From Marisalimonas marina (lineage in GTDB: Bacteria; Pseudomonadota; Alphaproteobacteria; Puniceispirillales; Marisalimonadaceae), in the NCBI GenBank assembly GCA_038131365.1, contig JAYPPH010000003.1, forward strand, positions 310,001-374,000: a stretch of DNA of 64,000 bases. Reading direction: 5' to 3'. Each line of letters opens with the position of its first letter. Positions within the stretch are counted from its first letter, which is position 1. A program made the position numbers and the translations under genes. Below the pieces are notes generated by a model. It was not told the origin of the DNA, did no database searches, and saw nothing but the letters and a program-made list of their open reading frames with translations. Positions 46,039-54,778 of this stretch are shown piece after piece.

Positions 46039-46722
46039 CTATTTATGAATAAAAGAAACGAGTTTTAAGCTTATTGAAACAAAAGGCCCTATAAAAATAG
46101 CAAAAATAATTGTACCAACCCCTAAAGTGCCACCTAAAGTCCAGCCAATTAATACAACAATTAATTCAATAGAAAATCTCACAAGACTAATGGGTTTACT
46201 AAATTTCTTTGAAATGCCTGTCATCAAGCCATCCCTAGTTCCTGGTCCTAGATTGGAAATCAAATAAATACCACTTCCAAAACCTACTAAGAACGTTCCT
46301 AGGAATGATAAAAATAGAGGATGAAAAATACTATTTAAAAAATATAAATATGGTATGGCACCACCCATAGTCATGGCAATAATTAAAATATTCATAATTG
46401 TTCCAATTCCTGGTCTTAATTTGAGAGGGATCCATAATAACAAAACTAAAACACTTATTATAAAAGTAGAAAAACCTATTCCAATATCTATTTTTCTTGC
46501 AAAACCCTCTGCTAAAACGGTCCAAGGTGTTACACCATTATCAGAAACAACTAAGATGCTCTCACCTAAACCAAATATAAAAAGTCCAATGCAAAGAGGT
46601 AATAAAGTTTTTAGTTTTGGTCTAAAAAATTCTTCTTCCTGTGCACTCCAAGATGTTTGAGGAACAGAAGTAATAAGAAAAACTTTAGATAAAAGTTTCA
46701 AAAAAAATGTAATTAAATTCAT
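46039..46722 (-). CDS. YczE/YitT-type integral membrane protein
   Basis: 227 residues, five or six membrane segments. FIFGLGESILVVSDNGVTPWTVLAEG and YLISNLGPGTRDGLMTGIS are the two marks of the YczE (COG2364) family, whose function is unknown. The start overlaps the stop of the FMN dehydrogenase gene by four bases (ATGA), so the two are co-translated; this membrane protein may serve that enzyme's substrate or product, which is inference. Confidence 0.8.
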   Translation of the reverse strand: MNLITFFLKLLSKVFLITSVPQTSWSAQEEEFFRPKLKTLLPLCIGLFIFGLGESILVVSDNGVTPWTVLAEGFARKIDIGIGFSTFIISVLVLLLWIPLKLRPGIGTIMNILIIAMTMGGAIPYLYFLNSIFHPLFLSFLGTFLVGFGSGIYLISNLGPGTRDGLMTGISKKFSKPISLVRFSIELIVVLIGWTLGGTLGVGTIIFAIFIGPFVSISLKLVSFIHK

Positions 46723-47867
46723 CTAAATTTAATATTTGATCTATTTAATTCTGAAATTTTTGTACACCCCATTAGCTTCATATCTCTTTCAAGTTCAGAT
46801 TTATATAAACTCAATGCCCTTTCAACACCAGCCTGACCAGCTGATGCAAGAGCATAAAGATACATACGACCACCAGAGCAAGCTTTAGCCCCAACAGACA
46901 AGGCTTTTAATATATGAGTTCCTCTCTGAATTCCTCCTTCACAAATAACATCTATCTTATCTCCAACAGCATCAACTATCTCTGCCAGTTGATCAAAAGG
47001 TGCCCTAGCCCCATCTAATTGACGTCCTCCATGATTAGATACCATTATCCCTGTACAGCCAATATCTACTGCTTTCTTTGCGTCCTCGACACTCATAATA
47101 CCCTTGAGAGCAAAGTGACCACCCCACTTAGAACAAAGTTTTTCTGCATCTTTCCAATTCATTGATTGATCAAGCATAGAAGAAAAATATGATCCGATAG
47201 ATGTTGCAGTATTCGTACCTTCACTTACATGGTCCTGCAATTGTGGAAGTTCAAACTTTGGTTTTGTTAAATAATTTATTGCCCACATTGGCTTTGATGC
47301 AAAACTAAAGAGGCTAGAAAGAGTTAATCTAGGTGGAGAGGTAAAACCAGTTCTAAGATCTCTCTCTCGATTTCCGCCTGTTATTGTGTCAACTGTCAGA
47401 GCCAAAACATCAAATTTAGCGGCTTTTACTCTTTCAAGCATACTGTCATTTAAACCTCTATCTTTATGAAAATAAAATTGAAACATTTTTGGTGTTGAAA
47501 CTATAGAGGCTATTTCTTCAACACTGACAGTACCTAATGAAGAAACACCAAACATTGTTCCAAATTTTTGAGCAGCTCTACCCACAGCTCTTTCACCTTC
47601 ATAATGAAATAGTCTTTGCAAAGCAGTCGGAGCACAATAAAAAGGTAGATCTAATTTTTTACCAAAAATAGTCGTAGATAAATCAACATTTTCAACACCT
47701 CTAAGTACATTTGGAATTAAATCTGCATCATTATAAGCAGCTGTATTTCTGTTGTATGTGACCTCGTCGTCAGCAGCACCGTCTATATAGTGAAAAATAG
47801 GTGAAGGTAGACGTTTCTTAGCCAATTTTCTAAAATCTTGAAAATTATAACAGTCATTTAAATTCAT
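46719..47867 (-). CDS. lldD: FMN-dependent 2-hydroxyacid dehydrogenase (L-lactate dehydrogenase family)
   Basis: Oxidises an (S)-2-hydroxy acid to the 2-oxo acid with FMN. It has 382 residues; LPSPIFHYIDGAADDEVTYNRN at the start, ALTVDTITGGNRERD, and VSNHGGRQLDGARAPFDQL with the catalytic His and Arg, then GGIQRGTHILKALSVGAKA. L-lactate is the most likely substrate but glycolate or mandelate-type acids are not excluded. AAAGGA seven bases upstream of ATG. It lies divergent to the enolase-family dehydratase. Confidence 0.87.
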   Translation of the reverse strand: MNLNDCYNFQDFRKLAKKRLPSPIFHYIDGAADDEVTYNRNTAAYNDADLIPNVLRGVENVDLSTTIFGKKLDLPFYCAPTALQRLFHYEGERAVGRAAQKFGTMFGVSSLGTVSVEEIASIVSTPKMFQFYFHKDRGLNDSMLERVKAAKFDVLALTVDTITGGNRERDLRTGFTSPPRLTLSSLFSFASKPMWAINYLTKPKFELPQLQDHVSEGTNTATSIGSYFSSMLDQSMNWKDAEKLCSKWGGHFALKGIMSVEDAKKAVDIGCTGIMVSNHGGRQLDGARAPFDQLAEIVDAVGDKIDVICEGGIQRGTHILKALSVGAKACSGGRMYLYALASAGQAGVERALSLYKSELERDMKLMGCTKISELNRSNIKFR

Positions 47868-47982
47868 TTTATATCCTTTACATAGAATAAGGTAATAAGT
47901 AGTTTTAGAAAGTATTATTTAAAATTGGAAACATATAAGTTTTTATTTTTTTGTCTATTCAATTTTTTTCAAGGAAAAACAT
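47868..47982. promoter_or_regulatory. Divergent intergenic region
   Basis: 115 bases between the oppositely directed hydroxyacid dehydrogenase and enolase-family genes. It must hold promoters for both. Each gene has a good ribosome-binding site here (AAAGGA on the minus side, AAGGA on the plus side), but I see no convincing -35/-10 pair or operator palindrome. Confidence 0.3.
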
Positions 47983-49158
47983 ATGAGCCGAATTAAAAGA
48001 GTTGAAATTCACGAATTTAAGCATACAGCCCAAAATCTTGGTCTTCTAACAAATGCAAACACTATAGGAGCAGTAGGTTATGCTAAAGGCCAATCCATGG
48101 AGTTAGATAAATATGCCGTTGTGATAGAGACTAAAGATGGCTGTAAAGGTGAATATGTTACTCATTGGGGAGGTAATCAAGTAGCTTGTGCACAAACAAA
48201 AATGTTAGCTCCCAAACTGCTAGAATATAACGCCGATGAAAGAGAAAGAATTTATGATGACTTTAAAAGAGAGTTAAGACAATTTGATCACATGGGTCAT
48301 GGACCTTTGGATATTGCATTATGGGATTGGGCGGGGAAATTCTTAAATTGTTCTATTAGCGTTTTGCTAGGAGGCTACAGAAAACATCTACCTGCTTATG
48401 CGAGTACTTACCATGGCGATAGAAATGGTGGACTTGATAGTAAAGAGGCCTTTAGTGATTTTGCACACCAATGTTTTGAAATGGGATATAGAGCATTTAA
48501 GGTACATGGCTGGCATGAAGGCAACGCCAAAGAAGAAGCAGAAAATGTTTTACACGTAGCCAAAGAAGTAGGTCATAAAATGACATTAATGCTTGACCCC
48601 GCCTGCCAACTAAAAACATTTGCTGACGCTTTGTATGTTGGAAGAGCATGCGATGAAGCAGGTTATTTTTGGCTCGAGGACCCATATAGGGATAGTGGCG
48701 TTTCAGCCTTTTCTCATAAACGACTGAGGGAAATGCTAAAAACTCCAATTTTACAAACAGAGCATGTAAGAGGTATTGAAACTAAATGTGATTTTTTAAT
48801 TGCCGGTGGCACTGATTTTTTAAGATCTGATCCTGAGTATGACATGGGAATTACAGGAGCGATGAAAATTTCTCATCTAGCTGAAGCCTTTGGAATTGAT
48901 GTAGAAGTCCATGCTTGTGGCCCCGCGCACAGACATGTAATGGCTGCAACAAGAAATTCTAATTTTTATGAAGTAGCATTGGTTGGGCCAGACTGCCCAA
49001 ACACAATGGCACCTGTGTATACTTGTGGATATTCCGACATGATTGACTGTATTGATACTAATGGTTGTGTACCAGTTCCCAATGACATCGGTTTAGGTGT
49101 AAAATATGATTGGGATTTCATAAAATCCAACACTACAAAATTGACTGTGTTTGAGTAA
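47983..49158 (+). CDS. Enolase-superfamily sugar-acid dehydratase (mandelate racemase group)
   Basis: 391 residues. Metal ligands are visible as Asp205 (LMLDPAC), Glu232 (WLEDPY) and Glu260 (LQTEHVRG). The second-strand motif reads KVHGW with Lys173 and His175 instead of the common KxK, and His310 (VEVHACGPAH) with Asp287 could form the His-Asp dyad. The N-terminal capping domain includes MGHGPLDIALWDWAGK. Probably dehydrates an acid sugar or a related hydroxy acid; the substrate is unknown. The photolyase-like gene follows after seven bases. Confidence 0.85.
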   Translation: MSRIKRVEIHEFKHTAQNLGLLTNANTIGAVGYAKGQSMELDKYAVVIETKDGCKGEYVTHWGGNQVACAQTKMLAPKLLEYNADERERIYDDFKRELRQFDHMGHGPLDIALWDWAGKFLNCSISVLLGGYRKHLPAYASTYHGDRNGGLDSKEAFSDFAHQCFEMGYRAFKVHGWHEGNAKEEAENVLHVAKEVGHKMTLMLDPACQLKTFADALYVGRACDEAGYFWLEDPYRDSGVSAFSHKRLREMLKTPILQTEHVRGIETKCDFLIAGGTDFLRSDPEYDMGITGAMKISHLAEAFGIDVEVHACGPAHRHVMAATRNSNFYEVALVGPDCPNTMAPVYTCGYSDMIDCIDTNGCVPVPNDIGLGVKYDWDFIKSNTTKLTVFE

Positions 49159-49165
49159 ATTAATA

Positions 49166-50665
49166 ATGAGTACTAATGATTTATTATTAATTCTAGGTAA
49201 TCAACTTTTTCCAATAGAACATATAAAAAAAACAAAAGTTAAAAAAGTTTTTATGGCTGAGGATTTTGGTTTAACGACCTATCACAAACATCATAAATTA
49301 AAGATTTTAATGTTTTTATGGGCTATGAGACAGTATCGAGATGAGTTAGTCGAGAATGGCTATACCGTTTATTATTACTCTATAGAGGATAAAAATTTTA
49401 AAATTTCATATGAAGATAAATTATTAGCTGCAATAAAAAAATATAAAATCGAAAAAATAAATTATTTTGAAATCGAGGATCATTTCTTCGAAGATAATTT
49501 TAATAAGTTTATAATTAAAAATAAAATTAAAACTAAACTTATTCAGAACCCAATGTTTCTGCTTTCAAGAGCTAAGTTTGTAGAATTTGCTCACACTCAA
49601 AAAAATTTAATTAGAATGGCTAGCTTTTATCAAAAAATGAGAATTAAAATGTCAATTTTAATTGATGAAAATACTAAACCTATTGGTGGTAAATGGTCGT
49701 ACGACGAAGAAAACAGAAAAAAAATTCCTCAAAACATTAATATACCAGAAAAACCATCCTTAACAAACAACAATGATATCAATGATTTAAAAAATAAAAT
49801 TAATTTAATTTTTAAGGATCACCCAGGGTCAGCGGATTATCTTTGGATGCCTACAAACAGGCAAGAAGCTCTAAAGTGGATGGATAAATTTTTTAAGACG
49901 AAATTTCATAATTTTGGAATATATGAGGATGCAATAATAGATAATAATAACTTCCTTTTCCATAGTGCCCTAAGCCCAATTGTAAATATGGGACTTTTGA
50001 CACCAGACGAAATTATTCAAAAAGCTGTTAACTTTTCAAAACAGGAATCTGTCCCACTTAATTCATTAGAAGGGTTCATACGACAAATTATTGGTTGGAG
50101 AGAGTTTATAAGAGGCATTTATCACTACAAAGGGCGTGAGGAAAAAAAATCTAATTTTTGGCAACACAATAGAAGATTAACCAGTGACTGGTATGAAGGA
50201 ACAACTGGGATCATACCTCTTGATGATGTTATCAAAGATTGTTTAAAATATGGATATACCCATCATATTCCAAGATTAATGATAGTTTGTAATATCATGA
50301 ACCTCTGCAGGATACATCCAGATGAAATTTATAAATGGTTCATGGAAATGTTCGTGGATTCTTCTGACTGGGTTATGGTTCCGAATGTATACGGAATGGG
50401 CACCTTTGCTGATGGTGGTATTTTTGCTACCAAACCTTATTCTTGTGGCTCAAATTATATATTAAAAATGAGCAATTATAAAAGAGGTGATTGGTGTGAA
50501 ATTGTTGATGGTTTATATTGGAAGTTTATGAGTGATAACTTATCATTTTTTAAGAGCAACCATAGACTATCTATATTGGTAAGATCGTTAGATAAAATGA
50601 ATAAAGTCAAGAAAGATATAATTTTTCAAAAAGCAACTAAATTTATTGAAAGTAAAACAAGTTAA
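49166..50665 (+). CDS. FeS-BCP-type photolyase/cryptochrome homologue, apparently without Fe-S ligands
   Basis: 499 residues from ATG at 49166 (a TTG at 49151 overlapping the previous gene would add five). N-terminal Rossmann domain (LLLILGNQL, about 1-130) and C-terminal FAD-binding helical domain with GWREFIRGIY, HHIPRLMIVCN and WVMVPNVYGMGTFADGG, all typical of the prokaryotic (6-4) photolyase/CryB group. That group normally has a Cys after the TGM motif and a YCxxC...ACPF block before LYWDF. Here the first reads TGIIPL and the second is shortened to MSNYKRGDWCEIVDGLYW. Role: repair of UV lesions or light sensing. Confidence 0.86.
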   Translation: MSTNDLLLILGNQLFPIEHIKKTKVKKVFMAEDFGLTTYHKHHKLKILMFLWAMRQYRDELVENGYTVYYYSIEDKNFKISYEDKLLAAIKKYKIEKINYFEIEDHFFEDNFNKFIIKNKIKTKLIQNPMFLLSRAKFVEFAHTQKNLIRMASFYQKMRIKMSILIDENTKPIGGKWSYDEENRKKIPQNINIPEKPSLTNNNDINDLKNKINLIFKDHPGSADYLWMPTNRQEALKWMDKFFKTKFHNFGIYEDAIIDNNNFLFHSALSPIVNMGLLTPDEIIQKAVNFSKQESVPLNSLEGFIRQIIGWREFIRGIYHYKGREEKKSNFWQHNRRLTSDWYEGTTGIIPLDDVIKDCLKYGYTHHIPRLMIVCNIMNLCRIHPDEIYKWFMEMFVDSSDWVMVPNVYGMGTFADGGIFATKPYSCGSNYILKMSNYKRGDWCEIVDGLYWKFMSDNLSFFKSNHRLSILVRSLDKMNKVKKDIIFQKATKFIESKTS

Positions 50666-50699
50666 TCATTTCTTAAAGCATAATCTTACCAATTAACTG

Positions 50700-51218
50700 T
50701 TAATGATTACCCCTAACTGGATAATTGTTCTCTTGAGCAAATATTAATTTAGCTGGCAAATCACTCACATCCGGTCTTGCCCATGGCATGTTAGAAGTGT
50801 TAGCAAGATATAAAGTTCCATCATTTTTAATTATAAATAAACCAGGCTCACAAAATATATCACTCTCGGCTTCTTTAATCGATTTTGAAATATAAAGGCC
50901 CCACTCTCTGGCATTTTCCTCTTTTAAACCATAAGCAATGCTTAAGTTATCAATTGACCATGAAGATTTTGCTTTCAGGGCTTTATCTTTGTTATCCATA
51001 GATATTGCAATGACTTCAGTATTGGACTTTTTGTAATCTAATAATTGATTATCAACTTGTTTTAAAAAAACTGAACAAACTGGACAATGCAATCCTCTAT
51101 AAAAAATAATCATAGAATTTTTTTTATTTAAATGATCATCTGTTGACCAAGTAAGCCCTTCAATTGTATCTAATTGTAAAAATGGTACTTTTTTACCTGG
51201 AATAATATTACTTTTCAT
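50700..51218 (-). CDS. AhpC/TSA-type peroxiredoxin-like protein
   Basis: 172-residue thioredoxin-fold protein. The active site is GLHCPVC (Cys45, Cys48) after MIIFYRG, followed by VIAISMDNKDKA and a later EPGLFIIKNDGTLYLAN strand, as in peroxiredoxins and thiol oxidoreductases. The CxxC arrangement differs from classical AhpC, so it may be a disulfide reductase rather than a peroxidase. GGAGA precedes the ATG. Confidence 0.78.
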   Translation of the reverse strand: MKSNIIPGKKVPFLQLDTIEGLTWSTDDHLNKKNSMIIFYRGLHCPVCSVFLKQVDNQLLDYKKSNTEVIAISMDNKDKALKAKSSWSIDNLSIAYGLKEENAREWGLYISKSIKEAESDIFCEPGLFIIKNDGTLYLANTSNMPWARPDVSDLPAKLIFAQENNYPVRGNH

Positions 51219-51291
51219 TAAATTGTCTCCATAAAAATATGACTAAAAAGTTATCTAAAATATTTAGTTTTTCAAATTATATAAAATTGTT

Positions 51292-51732
51292 TTAGGAATA
51301 AGTTTTTCTAATTTGAAAATGGTTTTTAGCTGGCCCCCAAAACATAAAATAGATTAAAAGAGCCTCAGTAACATTTTTTAACCATTCGATTGGATATAAA
51401 AATCCATAATTTATAACATCTCCACCAAACATGATTGTAAAAAAATTAAATATTGTAAAAATAAGAAAAAAATATTTCCCTATAGGAATAAAAAAATAAA
51501 TTAAAATTATGCTCGTTAAAGAAAAAAAAGACATAAATATAGTTAAGTATAATTCTAGTTTGTTGTCTAAATAGATTGATAAAAGTCCCTGATTAATAAA
51601 ACGACTTAAACCATAATATTTTTCAAAATTAAAAATAGTTGGAATTAATTGTGATAAAATAGAAAGAAATACCATAATCAAAATGATCCTTCTGAAAATT
51701 GCTTTATTAGAAAAATCACTATTAAGATTCAT
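51292..51732 (-). CDS. Small integral membrane protein, unknown function
   Basis: 146 residues with four clear hydrophobic segments (about 15-35, 60-82, 83-103 and 118-136) and no motif I recognise. AGGA stands six bases before the ATG, and the gene starts 35 bases after the MATE gene, so it may be co-expressed with it. Confidence 0.65.
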   Translation of the reverse strand: MNLNSDFSNKAIFRRIILIMVFLSILSQLIPTIFNFEKYYGLSRFINQGLLSIYLDNKLELYLTIFMSFFSLTSIILIYFFIPIGKYFFLIFTIFNFFTIMFGGDVINYGFLYPIEWLKNVTEALLIYFMFWGPAKNHFQIRKTYS

Positions 51733-51767
51733 ATTTTATCCTAATTTTTTGAGAAAAATATATCAAA

Positions 51768-53081
51768 CTAATTTCTAACTAATTTAAAAACTCTATTTAA
51801 ATACATAGTTAAAAAAAGTCCTCTTAAAATCAAAAAGAAAAGAAAGCAAGAGTACAATTTTTGGAGATCTAATGAATTTTGGAAAAAAATTTCTAATATA
51901 AAACAAAATATTATAGATGATAGTATCATACAGTTTCTCATTTCTTTTGCTAAAGTAGCTCCTATAAAAATACCATCTAGTTGAAATGCCAACATTGATA
52001 CAAATGGCGTAATAACTACAAGACCCCAGATATTATCAATCATTTCCCTCAATATTTTTAAATCTGTAAATATAGCTAAAACATAATAGTTTAAAACATA
52101 TAAAATTATGCCTACAAAAATTGAAAAGCAGAATGCTAATTCAGTCGTTGTTCTGATAGATTTATAAATATTTTCCTTATTTCTAGAACCAATTGAAGCT
52201 CCTACTGTAGATTCTGCTGAGTGAGCAAAGGCATCTAATGTGTATGAAGATAAACCAAAAATAACCAACAAAATTTCCATTGAAGCTAATTCATCGACTC
52301 CTATTAAACCAGCTTTTTTAATAAGGTACGCTTGCACAAAAACAAGAAGCATTGTTCTTATGAATAAATTTTTACTAATTGAGAATAAATCATTAAAAGA
52401 TTTAAGACTAAGTATTTTTGATAATTTAATTATGTTAAAGTTATATTGTTTAAAAGAATTTAAAAAAATTATTATTGATAATAACAGGCCAGAATATTGA
52501 GCTAATACACTACCCATAGCCACCCCATAAATTCCATAATCAAGAAAGACAGCCAGATATATTGATGCAAATGTGTTTACTAAATTAATAGTAATTAATT
52601 GAACCATCACAGATTTTGTCTTTTGCATTCCAAAAAACCAACCTAGAAATACAATATTCAAAAGCCCAGCTGGCAAGCCAATCATTCTTACGAAAAGGTA
52701 TTCTTTAAAAAATTTTTCTAATGCAGCATCAGGAGTTAAAAAGTACATTGAAATGTCAAAAATAAAATTTTTGGAATAGTACAATGTTGTACCTATAATA
52801 AGTGCTAACAACAGAGGCCTTAGTAAACTAAAAAAAATTTCCTCAAAATTGTTTGCACCAAAATACTGTGAAACAATCCCAGTTGTTCCCATTCTTAGAA
52901 AATTGAGACCAGCATACATAAAATTAAAAACGATACCACCTATAGCTATAGCTGCTAAATATATGCTATTCGGCATATGTCCCATGATTACAGTGTCTGT
53001 TAAACCAACAAGAGGTATAGTAAAATTGGCAATAATTAATGGCCAAGATAAAGACCATATATTTTTTCTATTAATTACCAT
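51768..53081 (-). CDS. MATE-family multidrug/metabolite efflux protein (DinF-like)
   Basis: Sodium- or proton-driven exporter of 437 residues with 12 membrane segments. The N-terminal IWSLSWPLIIANFTIPLVGLTDTVIMGHM and the second-half repeat beginning near residue 230 are typical, as is ALDAFAHSAESTVGASIGSRN. DinF-like within the family. Substrate unknown. Confidence 0.9.
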   Translation of the reverse strand: MVINRKNIWSLSWPLIIANFTIPLVGLTDTVIMGHMPNSIYLAAIAIGGIVFNFMYAGLNFLRMGTTGIVSQYFGANNFEEIFFSLLRPLLLALIIGTTLYYSKNFIFDISMYFLTPDAALEKFFKEYLFVRMIGLPAGLLNIVFLGWFFGMQKTKSVMVQLITINLVNTFASIYLAVFLDYGIYGVAMGSVLAQYSGLLLSIIIFLNSFKQYNFNIIKLSKILSLKSFNDLFSISKNLFIRTMLLVFVQAYLIKKAGLIGVDELASMEILLVIFGLSSYTLDAFAHSAESTVGASIGSRNKENIYKSIRTTTELAFCFSIFVGIILYVLNYYVLAIFTDLKILREMIDNIWGLVVITPFVSMLAFQLDGIFIGATLAKEMRNCMILSSIIFCFILEIFFQNSLDLQKLYSCFLFFLILRGLFLTMYLNRVFKLVRN

Positions 53082-53126
53082 TACTTAACAAGTAAATAAC
53101 TTATGGCTAGATGAATAAACAAGTTT

Positions 53127-53774
53127 TTAAAATTTATTAAATTTAAGATAAGCCTTTTCAGGATCCATGCCATCCAAGATAGCATTTCTCATCTCGCTTT
53201 CTGTTGTCATCACTTTTTCAGTCTCAGTTAAAACCTCTTCGATAACCTCTTGAGGAATAATAACGGCACCATCCATGTCTGCAATAATATAATCTCCTGA
53301 TCGAATAGTTACACTACCTATTGTTATTGGATCACCTAATGAATCATACTTCCATCTTTCAACTATATCTGCCGGTGTTGAAAGTCTGCAAAAGACTGGA
53401 AAGTTAGCTGTAATTATCTCTTCTACATCTCGGCAATGACCATCCATTAAATAACCTTTAGTTCCCTTTACCATTAGAGCTCTAGCAGATAGTTCACCCA
53501 TTAATGCAATAGAATGAGTATTTGGCTGACAAATTAGAACTTTGTTAGTTGGAACTTTTGATAGTACACGAGACCATAATAAAAGAGATTCGTGTCTGGT
53601 TAGTGTTTTATCTATATGACCAGAAACGGTGTAGATTTCTCCAAATAATTTTTGCCCTCTTTTAAGAGCTTGAATTTCAGGAGGTAAAACACAATTACCA
53701 TAACCTTTTTCTCTTAAGACATCGTGAATAGCACTAGCGTAACATTTCGAAAGACGTTGAGAAATATCAGACAT
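53127..53774 (-). CDS. RraA-like protein / HMG-CHA aldolase family
   Basis: 215 residues. GELSARALMVKGTKGYLMDGHCRDVEEI contains the Gly-Glu (93-94) and the Arg115-Asp116 pair that bind divalent metal and pyruvate in the class II 4-hydroxy-4-methyl-2-oxoglutarate aldolases. The family also includes RraA, the RNase E inhibitor, and the two are hard to separate by sequence. The nearby hydroxyacid dehydrogenase and dehydratase favour a metabolic lyase, which is inference. Good AGGAG before the ATG. Confidence 0.8.
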   Translation of the reverse strand: MSDISQRLSKCYASAIHDVLREKGYGNCVLPPEIQALKRGQKLFGEIYTVSGHIDKTLTRHESLLLWSRVLSKVPTNKVLICQPNTHSIALMGELSARALMVKGTKGYLMDGHCRDVEEIITANFPVFCRLSTPADIVERWKYDSLGDPITIGSVTIRSGDYIIADMDGAVIIPQEVIEEVLTETEKVMTTESEMRNAILDGMDPEKAYLKFNKF

Positions 53775-53835
53775 TAAGTGCTCCTTTATATATAAATTTT
53801 ATAATTACAGAACATTAAAAAAATATATTCATGAA

Positions 53836-54339
53836 TTAAATTTTAAAATTCTCTTTACTTATTTTATAGACAACATTACCAGAAGGATTGTCAATAAACA
53901 AACGTGCACCAATTTTTTCTACTGCTTTTCGTGATCTAAAATTTTTAACTCCAATATCAAAATAAATATTATCTACAAAATCAAAAGCATAACCCAACAT
54001 CATTTGCTTAACATGGAAATTTACTAGAGTTCCCCAATAATCTGTTGAAATGAAAGTAAAGCCGACCCTAATTGCATTATCATTTGTATCATATGAATAA
54101 TACCTAGTTGAACCAATAAAATTATCTGTGCGCTTATCATAAATAATTAAAAGTCCAAAATCATTTAACAAACCATTTTTAAAAAAAATAGAAAATTTTT
54201 CTCTTTTCCATCTATCATTTTCAGGATGCTGTTTCCAAATATTTGGATCCTTTGCAATAGAATATAACTTTTCAAAATCTGAATTATGGGCTTGAAACAA
54301 ATGTAAATAATCATTCTCAAATTCACTTTTAAAATTCAT
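53836..54339 (-). CDS. GNAT N-acetyltransferase (RimJ/RimL type)
   Basis: 167 residues. HLFQAHNSDFEKLYSIAKDPNIWKQHPEND at the start, IGSTRYYSYD in the middle and RVGFTFISTDYWGTLVNFHVKQMML with the acetyl-CoA-binding strand, then NFRSRKAVEKIGARL, are the Acetyltransf_3 pattern. Substrate unknown. It follows a zinc-ribbon microprotein gene by seven bases. Confidence 0.85.
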   Translation of the reverse strand: MNFKSEFENDYLHLFQAHNSDFEKLYSIAKDPNIWKQHPENDRWKREKFSIFFKNGLLNDFGLLIIYDKRTDNFIGSTRYYSYDTNDNAIRVGFTFISTDYWGTLVNFHVKQMMLGYAFDFVDNIYFDIGVKNFRSRKAVEKIGARLFIDNPSGNVVYKISKENFKI

Positions 54340-54346
54340 GAAATTT

Positions 54347-54508
54347 TTAACTTTCTTTGACTTTAAAGTTTAATCCTTCTTCAGTTGCAATTTCACCATT
54401 ACAACAATCGTCAACAACCCTTTTGCATGACAAACACTGGTAATGAGACTGTATATAGATAAACCCTTTATTACTAAAACAATAAGGACATGGTAAGTTA
54501 TTATCCAT
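54347..54508 (-). CDS. 53-residue zinc-ribbon microprotein
   Basis: Short gene read by hand from ATG at 54508 to TAA at 54347. The product has CPYC at residues 7-10 and CLSC at 25-28, spaced as in a four-Cys zinc ribbon, plus a Cys-Cys pair at 35-36, and ends in an acidic/basic tail. No membrane segment. It lies four bases after another short gene and seven before the acetyltransferase gene, in the same direction, so the three probably form one transcript. No clear ribosome-binding site; function unknown. Confidence 0.68.
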   Translation of the reverse strand: MDNNLPCPYCFSNKGFIYIQSHYQCLSCKRVVDDCCNGEIATEEGLNFKVKES

Positions 54509-54512
54509 GGAA

Positions 54513-54677
54513 TTATTTCAAATTAGTTAAAAAATGGGTAGGCATTGTAAGGTTCATATAGGGTAATAAAACAAACACACCGACTATTATAATTAGTGAA
54601 TACTTAAATTTTTTTTTATTTATTTCAATAACCTTGTTTCCAAATCTAAATGATATTTTTTGATTTTTTTCAATCAT
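54513..54677 (-). CDS. 54-residue single-span membrane microprotein
   Basis: Read by hand from ATG at 54677 to TAA at 54513. It has a basic N-terminal half (residues 1-26, many Lys) followed by one hydrophobic segment (about 27-40, YSLIIIVGVFVLLPY) and a short polar tail. No known motif. It is the first of three closely packed genes (this, a zinc ribbon, an acetyltransferase). In AT-rich DNA a 55-codon frame can arise by chance, so support comes mainly from the tight packing and the plausible topology. Confidence 0.5.
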   Translation of the reverse strand: MIEKNQKISFRFGNKVIEINKKKFKYSLIIIVGVFVLLPYMNLTMPTHFLTNLK

Positions 54678-54778
54678 AAAAGATACTCCATTTTAAATGA
54701 TCATAGATACTAACTAAACAATTTTAATTATTACATTAAACACTGTTATTTTGTAGTTAAAATGATTAAAAAGATAAG

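Noticed and set aside
53127..53774. Calling the RraA-like gene an RNase E inhibitor
   Set aside because: The metal- and pyruvate-binding residues are kept and the neighbours are metabolic, so a lyase is at least as likely; the sequence does not decide.
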